Shown here in pieces: positions 49,321-61,172 of a stretch of 64,000 nt of DNA. The stretch spans positions 124,001 through 188,000 of the forward strand of contig JAYKXP010000048.1 of the NCBI GenBank assembly GCA_037176845.1, written 5' to 3'. The DNA is from Paramarasmius palmivorus (lineage: Eukaryota; Basidiomycota; Agaricomycetes; Agaricales; Marasmiaceae). Both the position numbers and the translations under genes were made by a program. Within the stretch, counting starts at the first letter, position 1. The number at the start of each line of letters is the position of its first letter. The notes under the pieces are model-generated. The model worked only from the letters and a program-made list of their open reading frames with translations. It did no database searches and was not told the origin of the DNA.

Positions 49321-52100
49321 ATGTCGTCCTATTTCGACGAGGAAGATGTCGAAGAGCAGGGCCTAATTGGTGATGAGAATTCTGGGGATAGTCGGACGAG
49401 AGTAAGTTTTGTGTGTACTCGAGATGTGGAGAGTAACTGATATCTTAATAGCTAGATAAAACGATAGATGTGCGTAGTTGACATAGCAGAGAACATGCGG
49501 GATGCTGATAGTTTCGACGACGAATTGTAGAGAGTCGGGTTTGGGAGATACCAGCAATTTCTGCTGGCACTTTGTGGTTTAGGTGAGTTTCTGACATTCT
49601 ATCGCTCTAAACCAACTAAGTGATATGCCGTTCAGGATGGCTAGCGGATAATGTGCGTAACGCGCAGTGTGTTGAAACTAAGGTACCCTAAATCTTGCGC
49701 TGGCAGATGTGGATCCAAGCCATCGCCATTATACTACCACGTGTACAACAACATTATTCGGGTACGTACTCCGTCTTTAACGCGCCGTCCAACTCGTGCC
49801 ATATGTCTAGATACGACATGATCAAAAGAATTCGCGAATGAAAAGAGCTGCTGCGCGAGACATTTAACCTGAACCCATATTATCGTACCCATTTCCCAAA
49901 CTGATTTCTGAATCTGAACAGTGCCCGATAGTTATATTGGGACCGTCTCTTCGTCGATGTTTGCAGGGATGATGTTTGGTGCCGTGGGTTGGGGTACATG
50001 TAAGTCACACAAATCCCACTGTTTGAATTATGCGTTGACATGCGAATAGGTTCTGATCTCATGGGGCGCAGTGCTGCATTCAATGCGACTCTGTTTTTCA
50101 CATCGTTGTTTGGAATTGTAGCTGCATTTACCAACTCTTTCACCTCCTTATGCGTGATTCTCTTCTTCCTGGGAAGCTCCGTTGGAGTATGTTATTTTCA
50201 GCTATCTGTCTTCCTATTAAGCCTTCTCACAACTTACACCAGGGTTCTATGCCAACTGATGGCACCCTTCTACTGGAACATATGCCAAATGGAAAGCAAT
50301 ATCTTGTTACCGCACTATCGGTGTTCTTCTCGTTTGGTGCAGTTCTCTCAGCTGTGGTAGCGCTGCTAGTTGTTCCTCAAAACTCATGCCCCACGAATTC
50401 CACAACAAGCTGTGACGTTTCTACTCAAAATCAAGGATGGAAGTACCTGTTAACCACCCTTGGCCTTATTGTACGTATTCTTCCACGTCAGAGCCCCGCG
50501 AGTTCATCCTACTCTGCCCCTTTTCTGCTTGTAGTGCCTTCTTTTTAACCCTGCCATGTACAGACATTATCCATGTTCCTAGCTCGCATGGTCTTTTTCC
50601 GTCTGCACGAATCTCCTCGGTATTTGGTGTCGGCAGGAAGACATCAGGAAGCTATGGAGTCCTTGCAAATGATCTCTCGTTTCAACGGATCTGACCTTGA
50701 AATAAACCTCGAAGACGTCGATGATCAACGCCCAGCCAGAGTTAGCTCTCCGCCTCCGAACGCTCCGACATACCCTCGGAAGTCCTCCGAAGAGGATGCA
50801 TTAGTCACTCGTCCGAGTCCAGACGAAATGAATAGGACCGACTCTAGTGGTTCAGGCTCCGACAGTAGTGGCGTAGCCAATTATTCTTCAATGCACGACT
50901 CTCCCACACCACTGGATAGTCATTCTTTTATTACACCTCCAGTCTCTCGAATGCCTTCCTCAGAGGGCGACGAAGAAGTACCAAAAGACTCCGAAAACTA
51001 TCAGAATACACCGTCATCTCCGATAACGCCAAGACCACGACCTCGACCCAGATTATCCGGAGCGTCCAGCCGCCGAGTATCATCGGTATACGAAAGAAAG
51101 ATGTGCTCCATTCTCCCCAGGTGGCTCAGAAGGCCGCTGTGGGCGTGGTGGGACAGGGTAATGATGGTTCTGACGCCAGAGTGGCTGAGAACGACTGTAT
51201 TGGTGTGGGTAGCGTGGTTTGGCATGTCCCTGGGTATGTGTTGTGTTTGTGGTGTGCGTTTCCGAATCTTTGGCTCACTTGGGTCTTCCTTTCAACAGCT
51301 TATACTATGTTTAATGTATATCTGCCGAAGCTACTCGAATCCTCATCAAAGGGCAACACAATTAGAGCAGGTGAAGGTGCAAGTGAAGGCAAAACGTTGG
51401 AAGAGAGCTTGTGGGATGTTGTCATATTTACTATCGGGGGCTGCCCAGGTGCTATTGTAAGTCTCCTTCGTATTGGACTTCATAACGCTAATTGGCTTCT
51501 CAAGCTCGGAGCGTATATGATTGAGTCTCCCCTGGGCCGTAGATGGTCCCTGGCTGGGAGCACGTTTACGACTGCCTTCTTCTGTGTGGTGTTCGTCATG
51601 GTTCAGTCATCGTGGGCTGTCAGAGCAAGTAGTGTGGGCATCAGTTTGAGTGCCACGGTAAGCTTGCCTTATACTTTCTACATTCATTATTACGCGGTAT
51701 TAAATGAATCTTATCACAAGGCTATGTACGCGGTGCTCTACGGCTGGACGCCAGAAATATTCGGAACTGAAGGTAGGCTTCCCGTGTTGTATCATCGATT
51801 GCCCATCAGCTTATTCGCGTCCTTTTTCAGTTAGAGGAACGGCATGTGGTATCGCATCCGCGTTATCCAGAGTGTAAGTTTTAATATGCGTTGTTTACGG
51901 TCATGAACGTGTACTTATGCTCTCACAGTGGGGGAATGATCGCACCTATATTAGGTGGCATGCTACTCGTCGTTAGTCGATCTATTCCGGTCTACACGAG
52001 TGTAGTGGTGTATGTACTATCTGGGCTGTGTGTCTTGATGTTGAGGGTAGAGGAATCGCCTCGTGGCCGAGGGAAGGGCGATAGGGTGGTTGTACACTAG
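49321..52100 (+). CDS. MFS transporter with a long central cytosolic loop (SV2/sugar-transporter-like)
   Basis: A multi-exon gene. The N-terminus MSSYFDEEDVEEQGLIGDEN leads to LDKTIDRVGFGRYQQFLLAL and the first helices. The block GTVSSSMFAGMMFGAVGWG then the D-x-x-GR loop (DLMGRSAAFN) is MFS motif A-like. The loop between helices 6 and 7 is very long (about 190 residues), rich in Ser/Pro and acidic residues, ending at WLRRPLWAWWDRVMMV. Helices resume with AYTMFNVYLPKLLE, then IESPLGRRWSLAGS, GWTPEIFGTEVRGTACGIAS and GGMIAPILGGMLL. It resembles basidiomycete SV2-like MFS proteins, substrate unknown. The large Ser-rich loop is a likely phosphorylation and turnover control site. Confidence 0.88.
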
Positions 52101-52244
52101 ATTTTATGATCACGATCAGACGATATGGGACGAAGCCAGTTACACATTGAGATGTCTCGATTCCCCTACTCGGAGAGACTACTCGTACAAAATATTACAG
52201 GTATACAAAAGATGACAGACATAGACAATTGAAGTGGTGTTTGC

Positions 52245-54503
52245 TCAATTGAGTGGCTCCCTTGGACGCTTGCGGTATTCGGCAAGATACTCTTCCAGCG
52301 GCTCCAAGGTGAATTCAGCCGGTAGCGACAGTGGCGTAATATCCTGGCCATGTGCTTTCAAGAGCTCCAAACGCTTGACTGTCTCCGGTCTAGATGTGTT
52401 TACACTGTAAATCTTGATGCGATGGCACGAAGAAGTGACGTGGAGATCCCAGCTGCGAGACAAGTTAGTCGAGCACTGTTAACACCCAATCTAAATGGCT
52501 TACTTCCATGCCGAGCGAACGAAAGTTGGCTCGGTGTTGTTGGAGGAATCCCAGCATCGAACACAGAATTCCAACCAGCCTTCAGCGTCAACGGGGAGGT
52601 CGATAGACCAGAGCCTCCAAGCGTGGTAATGCTTTGAATTTATGAATATCGAAGCCAAAACAAGCCTAATGAAACTAACCTTCTCGGTGAGATTGTCGGG
52701 ATCAACACAGTACCACACATGACCTCTGGGAGCAGTTTCAGAGCGGGTGTCAAGGCGAATTTCCAACATCAAAGGACGTACCCATCTGGCGATACTTCGA
52801 CACGCTCGACCCAGTTTCCTCCTCCACTGTATGCCCAGCCCTTCAAGGTAATCTTTCCGTCGTGAACAATGACCTGTTTGTTCAACGGAGTTATAATGGC
52901 GCTCCTGATGCCCCGAGAATAAATAACAAGTCAGCTCAATGCAAAGTCGTACGTACGAAACTGGCATCTGCTGAATCGAGAACCCATTAGAGTACTTGGC
53001 ATTCTGTTTCCCGATCTAAAGCGAGGGATTAGTCACGTTATACAATCACTGAAGAGACCGACCAGACCTGAGAAGTGAAGTAAAGATACTCTTGCCTCTG
53101 CACGGGACCCATACTCGGTTCAGCCAAGGCGTTAACCTTGTACAACCACTTGCAGCTTCGAGCTCCAATGTATCCGGTCACTACCGCTCGTAGCGGGTAC
53201 CCGTGGATCTTGGGAAGCGGTTCACCATTCATTTCCCAAGCCAACAGAACCTCTTCGTTCTGGCGGACTTTACGCCACGGTACCGAGACGGCGTAGTTGA
53301 ATACATTCCCCTTCCTGTGTGCAAAAAATCTCAGTGAGACAAGCTGGGTAGGAGATGGCTAATGCATACTTGAAGTAAGTGTCAGCGCCAATGAATTCGA
53401 GATGTTGGCACTCGGGAAGTATACCACCACACGCAATCTTGAGAACCTTCTTGAGCGGCACACCGCGGTAAACTGCTGTACCACTGGGTGACGACAGAGA
53501 TGAGTGAAGTCCCGGAACCTGTGATAGTTGAGTACTTACATTGCTCCTTCGCCTGTTTCAGAGATATGTAAGTAAGGACCGATATGGAATGTATGTGTAC
53601 TGACCCCATGGAGCATTGATCAGCTCATCTCCTTCTCCAGGATATTGTTCAATCTGTTCGATACGTCGCTGATGACATGGACATTAGAACGCGCCGGCGG
53701 TACACATGATATAAAAATAGCGTCTCACCGTCCCGCTGCATTGCAGAGTTACCGTAACTTCAGCTTGGCTATGACGATATAACATGAGGCATTGATATTA
53801 TTGGATTGATGTGTAGGCGCCTACGGGAATTTCGAAGGGTCCTTGAGGTCTTTCATCGATATCTTGATAGGGTTCTTGACTAGGCCCCCTATCTCGAGCT
53901 CGAAGTCATCTTCGTTGATATCCGGAACACCTCCGTGGTTGCGAACACTGCGACAACCCGAGTTCAGACAAAGCTCAGTGTGTCAGTAGCAAGATGGCAC
54001 TCACAAGTGGTACTTATTTGAAGTAACTTTTCCTTCCAGAAGCTGATCTCTCGTCGTTTCACCGTTGTACGGGAAGTCCAGCAAATGGATCAGATCGGGC
54101 TTCTCTTTCTGAACGGTTTCCCAACTGAAGTCGACAATGCTCTTGAGACCAAGGACCTCATGATATTCTTTCCAACGATGGCCAATCAGAACAGGGTTGG
54201 TATTTGGAAGTGGTACAAATTGGAACTCTGCAGATGCCCTGTCAGCATGAAGCTGGTCTATAGATAAAAGGAACTACCAACCAGGAATTGGTGTAAACTT
54301 CTTGGTGCGTAAGATTTGCTTTGCGATTTCTTTCTTTTCAGGATAGTTCTCCCATTCAACGTAGCTGGCAGTGACGATATTGAGTGGGGTGGTGAACGCT
54401 AACTAATTGGTACCCACCCAGTCCATCCTGATCTTTCGTCTGCGAATGTCTTCTGTAGATCAATATTATCCAAGGCGGTCTGATCAAGAGCTGTGGTTGT
54501 CAT
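52245..54503 (-). CDS. Sulfite oxidase, molybdopterin domain only
   Basis: This minus-strand multi-exon gene starts at 54503. It lacks the N-terminal cytochrome b5 domain of animal sulfite oxidase, like plant and many fungal forms. The Moco domain begins near YHFVRNHGGVPDINEDDFEL, with the Mo-ligand Cys in VTLQCSGTRR and NAPWGEGAIGTAVYRGVPL. EFIGADTYFK and PLPKIHGYPLRAVVTGYIGA follow. The dimerisation domain shows SIQQMPVSSAIITP, KGWAYSGGGNWVERVEVSPDG and EGWLEFCVRCWDSS. It ends with a C-terminal HRIKIYSVNTSRPETVKRLE tail. It oxidises sulfite to sulfate, probably in peroxisome or cytosol; no targeting signal was established. Convergent with the MFS gene. Confidence 0.93.
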
Positions 54504-54839
54504 GATGGAAGGGGTGTAAAGCGAAGGTCGAAGTCAACTGGACACCTTTATATATGATTACCAAGTGCCTTATCGCACGTCAACCACGAGAAGCCGGATG
54601 GCCGTAACTTCTCGTACATATAAAGATCCTGTGAGACGCAGAGTGGGTTTCCCATCAAGACGCCCGTAGATGACCTCTACCGAGCCTTCCGATAGGGCCC
54701 TCGCTATGTTCAAGCGAGATTAGGGACAGGATGTTCCTCGGAGGTGCACGGCTTCGAGAAAGAAATGCATTCCAGCATGATATTTCCTACTTATAACCAT
54801 CAATACAAAAATATCAAACAATCGGTATGGCAATCAAGT

Positions 54840-55672
54840 TTATACCGCGTTTTCCCGGAACATGAAGTCACTTCTCATTGTATACTTAATTCCCTTCGTC
54901 ACCTGCTCCCCGCTGTGTACCAGCATCCTCTGCTGGAATATTAGAACACGACCGACTTTGGGTTCTACATCGAGGAAATGCTTCTTGTCTGGAGACCAAA
55001 AACGAGTAGCACCACCAGCTAGGGTGTTGCCATTGTCCGCGGAGTATCCTGCCGATATCGATGCGGAGTCATAATTAGAGACCTCGCCTACATCTTCCGA
55101 TCCTGAGGTATGAATGGTCGTGCTGTCGTTAAGATATAGGTGCAACGTGACGAATGATTTCAATGCTCCATTCTCGAGTTCATTCAACCCGTCGCAATGA
55201 GGTTTAAAATAGTGACCTGGACCATATCGCAAGAAGCTAAGTCGAGAATTGACACTGACGACAAGCAGAGGTGAGTTTTGAGCATAACCACAATTCATTG
55301 CACACACCTGTCGAGCTGCCAAATGGAACCTTGTTTCCTGCCTATCTTGCCTGTGATACCACCCCATCGTCCTCTAGGTTCAATGAGGCCCAATTCTTCC
55401 TCCACTGCTGGCTTCAACCGGTCGAAAATTGTCTTTGCCAGACGTTCATTGAAGACTAGAGCCCTATCGGAGTTTCTGAAGTCACTATGAACTGTTTGGT
55501 GATCCTTCTCTGCACTGAGGCCTGCTGGTTTCCAGCCTTCAGACTGGGAGGCCGCTAGCTCAATGAGCTCGGCGCATTCCGCAGGCGTAAAAACATTGTC
55601 AACGATTTTGGCGTAGAATCCGGCATAGCAAGTAAGAGTTGTGGAGGAAAAATCTATCTGTCTGACTTGCAT
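54840..55672 (-). CDS. 2OG-Fe(II) oxygenase, prolyl-4-hydroxylase-like
   Basis: Two exons (55672-55308, 55254-54840; 53-nt intron) encode 259 residues. Iron ligands are visible as HCD in GHYFKPHCDGL and the later His in LVHSGEQVTKG. The 2OG-binding residue candidate follows in KYTMRSDFMF. Further family features are VFTPAECAELIELA near the start and GGATRFWSPDKK. Cytosolic P4H-like oxygenases of this group hydroxylate proteins or small molecules; substrate unknown. ATG at 55672 is the first in-frame Met (an upstream in-frame codon is TTG). There is no signal peptide. It lies 5' to 5' near unannotated sequence and is not obviously clustered. Confidence 0.9.
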
Positions 55673-56777
55673 CGTTGAAAGGGAAAGAGACAAATATTCG
55701 AGTCATTGTCGGTTTTGTCGGTTCAAGAGGTAACAAGCAGGCCGAGAGCACGCTGCACTGTCGGCGGCTGTCTGAGAGCACGGAACAATCCGCCTTTCTT
55801 CTCCATCACCTTTCGCTCAAGCCTCAATGACATGCCAGGTCAAACCTCATTCAACCTGCTGCGAAGAATTAGGAAATTCAGATAAAGCCCAGAAAGTTTT
55901 GGTCGAACGCAGAGTATTCAAAAGGAAAGAAGCCGTCACCATCTGTGGAAGATACAACATCCGGTCGACTCGCAGGAGTCATGATCTCAATCACGACGCA
56001 GTGCCGCACAGATGAACAGATTATCCGAGTTGCCCAGTGGACACAATATTGTATGCTTACTACCGACGAAAACACAATCTTGCCTCATTTCCTTCAATCT
56101 TACCACTCAGAAGCTTTTGTCAGGAACACGAACTTTGCACGGGTTGCTTCTAGACGCGGCCAAGTCAGGGCGTAGCGGGAAGGCTGAAGGCTAGAACACT
56201 CACTTTAGCACTGTATGGCAAGTGCAAGGTCACAAACTCAAAAGGTTGCTACTCCCTCCGGAGCAGTCGGGCCGTAGATTTGAACGTGAGCTGTTTAGTT
56301 ACAGTAGGTGAGTTCGCCATGTGTGTGCTGTAAGGCTATGGAGTTTTGAATATTCTGTGACGTAGGAGATGCTGCTAGAAGTCTCCACAGTGTTATCTAC
56401 GAGTCAACGATCTATCTCGACTGAAGCAGTGATAGTAAGTTTAAGCTGCGACTTTCATCATACCCCATCATGATAATCATGTATTTGCCACAGATGTGTT
56501 CATTCAACCCCACCCTCTCCACTGCATACGGCCAGAGAAATGTTCCTTCCCGGGAAAGTCTTCATTTACGCCAGGAATGGAATCATTCTTGTGTTATTTC
56601 AAACAACAAGTCGGCAGCTGCGTCGCCTCGTGTGTTGCCACAAATGCGTTCTGGACCTGTATTCATCGGTATAAAGACCCCTTCCAATGTTCAAACATCT
56701 TCAGAATACAATCGTCTTGATACTCACAGCTATTTCACAACCTATAATTCTTGCACATCTAATCTCAATACTGGGAC
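55673..56777. other. 1.1-kb divergent region, 2OG oxygenase and CsbD-like gene
   Basis: No supported gene. Frames at 55827-56194 lack motifs. Confidence 0.5.
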
Positions 56778-57557
56778 ATGGCATACACTAATCAGACACT
56801 TCCTACCGCCACTGAACTCTCCAAAAACCGTCCTGTGCGTCAAAGCGAGGATCGTCAAGCCCTCTTGCCGCCTCCCCCCGTCGCCGTTCCCCGCGCTCAA
56901 GGTGCTCCCCTCTATACGATTAACCCGCTCGAGACTGACCTTTCCATAGGTTCTGCTAGATCTGACCCGTCTACCAACACCAACTCTGTCATGCTCAGTA
57001 CGAGGTCCTCCCAGTCCAGCGGCAGCAACCGTTCCAGCGTCGGTGGATGGAGCAGTGGTCTGAGCCTCGGAAGCGTCGCCGCCGCTTACGGCGACCATAC
57101 TGGCACCAAAGGGTTTGGTACCGGTAACGAACTTGAACACGCTGACCGTGTCAATTCAATACCTGGTGCTTATGGCGGAAGCACCGGCACCAAAGGGTTT
57201 GGTACTGGCAATGACTATGAGCGCTCAAGTCCTCGAGGCAGTCCTGCATCTAGCAACAACAGTCTCCGAAGCAATCGAAGCCGCCGTAGCCTGCAGAGCA
57301 ACCATAGTGGCAGGTCTAAAGTCGATGGTCCCAAGCTTGGGGAAAAACTTCGTGGTATGTCCAGAATATTTTTGTGAGGATGATTTGTAACTTTCACCGC
57401 CCAGGTACTGCCGAGGTCGTTGCTGGTAAAATGACAAAGAATAAGGCTCTGGTCGAGCGTGGCCAGGAGAGGAAGGTACGATTTTTGACTTGATCTCCCA
57501 CTGAATCGGGCCCGATGAAGTCCTCTTGATAATTAGACCATCACTGCTTCCGCCTAA
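56778..57557 (+). CDS. CsbD-like stress protein with a Gly/Thr repeat
   Basis: Three exons (56778-57354, 57405-57475, 57537-57557) encode 222 residues. A Ser/Asn-rich N-terminal region is followed by two copies of TGTKGFGTGN (in YGDHTGTKGFGTGNELEH and GGSTGTKGFGTGNDYERS). The C-terminus GEKLRGTAEVVAGKMTKN with LVERGQERK resembles the CsbD fold of bacterial and fungal stress proteins. The last exon encodes only seven codons after the 61-nt intron. Function in fungi is unknown; stress induction is the family expectation. Confidence 0.75.
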
Positions 57558-57911
57558 AGGATAGCCCATACCTCAATTCATATAAATCGTCCTTTTCCAT
57601 TCGTATCGTAGTGTCTTACTGCTTGAACTCGCGCTCTTTCTAATCCCCCCGTCTTTGTACAGTCTGGTCTCTATAATTTCCCTTGAACAGACTTTTACTC
57701 CTGTATATTAGTATGCAACGTTTGTGTAGCCCAATCGTACTTCATTATTTATACAAACCATAGCGCGCACATCAAGTCAAAGCATGGCATTGTCTTTGTG
57801 AAAGTACTAGTTTTACATTGTGATATAAAGATGGCTATGTACACTACAAACTCCATCACAATGAAGGTATGTAACGAAGAAAGAGGAAGATGACACCGTC
57901 ATCCTCCTCCT
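57558..57911. other. Convergent 3' flanks of the CsbD-like gene and BTB copy 2
   Basis: AT-rich 3' region; nothing else seen. Confidence 0.5.
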
Positions 57912-59574
57912 TCACGGATAGTGATAGTCAAACATCCTAGGAAGACCATTGATGATCTTATCTCTGATACTGTCCACCGCCTCCAGCCCTTCTAGGGAGC
58001 AATGCAAACATATCGAACAATCATCGGCCGTCAACTTGCGAAGACGCAGCATCGTAACCTTGAGCATCCCTAGGACATCACAGGTACTGCCGTGGTGCCT
58101 CCGATTCCGAGTCTCCGCATACGAACAAGCAGAAACCCAGGCACGTCGCCATGTATTCTTGCACCCACAATGTAAATCCTGCTGATATGGGTGTGTACTG
58201 CTGTTTTCAGTACCGTTACTGCTGGCAGACGCTCGTCGAGAAGACTTGGATTTCAACTTGCTCCTGCGTTTGGGTGACGAAGAAGATGATGCTTCGGGTA
58301 TTTGCGGACGGAGCTCAGGAACTGTGTCCCTGATATGCTCCCATATCTCGTTCAGAGTGTGGTGCGCAGCGAGAAACTCCATGCGTTCCTCGATCGGCAT
58401 GTTATATGGGAATATGGGTTGAGGCGGCGATAAGGCACGCTCAGCAGGTGGTGGCTCGAGTTGTGGAAGGTTAACCAACATGCGGTAGTGCACAGCGCCC
58501 AGCAGTATGTTGATCATTTTGTGTGAACGATGTCGTTTGAGGACGTCCACCAGAGCTGGCGCTGGAACATGGTCGCACCACAGCACGTCAGTAATAAGCT
58601 GCTGGATGACGAGGTCGAGGAGGCGGTGATGTTGGGTTTTGAGTGCTATTTCCATGATCCTGCCGTACAGAACGTCTGGATCTATATGTTTGGCAGGCGA
58701 ATGCTTGCTGGTATCTAGAGTGACCAGCGTTATCGACGATGATGCAGAAGAGGATGAGGTGATTGAAGACGTCGGGGTATCGCGTGAAGTAGATAGTCTG
58801 GGTTCAGAACGAAGGAGCAAGTCGTGGATCATTTCAACTGCCCAGTGTTGGAAAGTGGGGTAAGAGTACTCGCTCGCGAGCTCTGCTATGTTGACTAATC
58901 GAAGAAGTGGGACGTCATGAAGGTGCGTGTAATGGCGGTTTTCAAAGTCTGAGAATTGAGATCCGAAATGAAAGTCGGGTGGGCTGCGGAGGCGGAATTA
59001 ATAGGGGACGTTGTTGCGGAGAAGTAGAGACGTACAGTGTGTGTAGTGCCCAAAGCAAATCACGGAATCGTTCCGCTTCACCGGGAAGCGTAAGTATCTC
59101 CGGGCCCTTTCTACGACTGAACCATAAGCGTTGGGAGAAAGCGGAATTGTCCCTGCAAAGGACAAGCCTCAGTACCTATTTGAACGTTGTCAGCATCGCA
59201 GTCAGCAAAAGAAAGCAGCCCTCGCATACTCTGAATAGAGTGTCTTCCACTCTCAGTAGACAACATTGATCATCCCCGGTTGTTGAATCGCAAAAGTACT
59301 CTCGGTCCCTTTCAGTGCCATTCATACAATCCGAAACGGTATCGCTTGAGCGGGTCGAAGACGTAAAATCATCAAAATATGCCTTGCCTCCATCATCGAC
59401 ATCATATAGATGATGTCTACGAGGGCGAGGAGCTTTCGAGTTCTGTATGGATTTGGATTCATGACTTCGACGTGATGACGATGATGAGCGGTGGTTTCGT
59501 CTAGATCCGCGACGGAAAAGCTCAACCAGGAATTGAACTTTGTGCGTAGGGTCGAACAGATCGATGCCTCCCAT
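57912..59574 (-). CDS. BTB/POZ-domain protein, Agaricomycete family (copy 2)
   Basis: Three exons (59574-59230, 59175-59036, 58983-57912) encode 518 residues. The first exon has a basic Ser/Arg stretch (RSSSSSRRSHESKS) and ends at LLRVEDTLFR, the first BTB strand. VLRLVLCRDNSAFSQRL, then PEILTLPGEAERFRDLLWAL, complete the BTB core. The helical region includes LVNIAELASEYSYPTFQHWA and MIHDLLLRSEP. The C-terminus adds PKRRSKLKSKSSRRASASS and a Cys-rich HCGCKNTWRRAW block ending at FDYHYP. It is longer than copies 1 and 3 because of these low-complexity insertions. Summed CDS in frame. Confidence 0.82.
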
Positions 59575-60072
59575 ATTGCGCTGAACTCGAAACCGCGACA
59601 CGGGACTATAAAGGAGGGAGGACAAAGGTCCGATGCGGGGACGCTGTATGTGGGGAAGACGGAACTGAAGTCTCCTGAGAGGAATATGCGCCCATTATAC
59701 CTGCCACTTATCGCGTTGAGCAAATGCAGATTGCACACGTGTTTGAAGCGAGGATGTACTTCCGTTTAAACGTGTTTAACACATTGTGATTCCGGACTCG
59801 ATTGGGTAGAAGACATTAAGGTTCATGATAGAAATATTGTATAAAGGGTAATGAAGCCGCGCTAGTGCCTGCGACAGTTTGTTCTTGCACACGCCAGGCG
59901 AAAGATGTTTCTCAATGGAAAGGTGTTAGGACTTTTCGCAGGCATTGCTGTGGGTCATTTCGGGAAAAGGCGGATGGGAACATCATCGGAATTCATAGGT
60001 ATGCCATACTACATGGTTCTGTGAAACAGGTGAGGCACAAGAACATCACAGAGATCGCATTTTGAACGAACT
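59575..60072. other. Intergenic between BTB copies 2 and 3
   Basis: Holds the promoter of copy 2 and 3' flank of copy 3 (same strand). No gene seen. Confidence 0.5.
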
Positions 60073-61172
60073 TTATATGTCAAAATGGTGGTGTAGGTTG
60101 TGTGAAATGTGGTCGCGCCTCTTCGCCACAGCTTCTAGCGCGTTTCCTCTGCACTCAGTGGGCATGCATTCCTTTAGCATGCGATCCGCACCCAACTGAC
60201 TTTGCAGCTCTAGTAACCTTCGCAAAACGTCCACGACGGGCAGGGTTGACCGGCTGGATGCCAGCGAACGCCACCTCGAATCCCAAGACCCTCGACACTC
60301 TTTGGGTGACTGACATTCCTCGGAATGTGTATACTTCGGAGAAGCTCGTTGGAGCTGGTCCCAATAGGCCCGAAGCGAGAGGTAGCCACAAAATACATGG
60401 AGTATTTGAGCATGTGTGAGTTGGGGGTGTATGTCGATCCGGAGACCGTTGGAAATAAGCGGCTCCATGTCTACCATAAGGATATAGTATGCATGGCTAA
60501 GCAAAAAGCGAAGACCGTATTTGTGCCCTTTGCATATCGCAGTTATCGGGGACAGTTCGCGCCAGTGTATTCGCGTGACCCATTTGGACTGTGTAGCTCG
60601 TAATATGTCGTATTGTTCATATCGGAGAGCAAGTTTAAGGATGCGGATGTAGACACTTTCAGGTGAATGTCGAAGGGTCGGAGAGCGGGAATTGGGATGG
60701 GGATTGGGCACCGAGAGTATCCTGATTGCCTCCATTGTCCATGTCTGAAGCGCCAAGCATCGATATCTCAGCGCCAACTCCGCGATTGACAATAGCTTGT
60801 TGACAGGTAAGGTCAGCGGATCTGGTAGTGGTCTAAGAGATGCAAGTCAGAGCTAAGTTGGGATATCAGGTATGGATATCGACGAACTGCGTGATGACCG
60901 CGGACAAAAGATCTTTAAACTGTTCCATGGTATGTCCCTTCAAAAGAATGGGTTCCGTGACTACTCTTCCATGTTGCGACGAAAAATGTATGTGGAAAAC
61001 GAGAGAGCTTTCGGCCAACTTTGTCCATAGCGCTTTGGTGAGCTACTAGAGTATTAAGCAATACAAACTCCAGGCAGCACGCATTGCTACTCACCTCCAC
61101 CGAGGCGGAACCTACAGCTACCCATCGAGAACCTTTTCCTGAGTACCCCTCGTCGAATCTAGTATCTGACAT
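60073..61172 (-). CDS. BTB/POZ-domain protein, Agaricomycete family (copy 3)
   Basis: Three exons (61172-61095, 61042-60888, 60832-60073) encode 330 residues. The BTB core reads WVAVGSASVE, then LTKALWTKLAESSLVF, and PILLKGHTMEQFKDLLSAV. The tail block is LLSIAELALRYRCLALQTWT, SVYIRILKLALRYEQYDIL, then a Cys/His cluster (ECQSPKECRGSWDSRW) and ECRGNALEAV. The donor GTTCGT and acceptor TTAG needed to join VITQ to PLPDPL put it in frame. It lies about 500 nt upstream of nothing recognisable on its 3' side and faces copy 2 in the same orientation. Start at 61172 is the first in-frame ATG; an upstream exon without ATG (VFKRLKK.. at 61206-61255) is possible. Confidence 0.8.

Noticed and set aside
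57225..57569. Antisense frame over the CsbD-like gene
   Set aside because: Contains no motif and conflicts with the spliced plus-strand gene.
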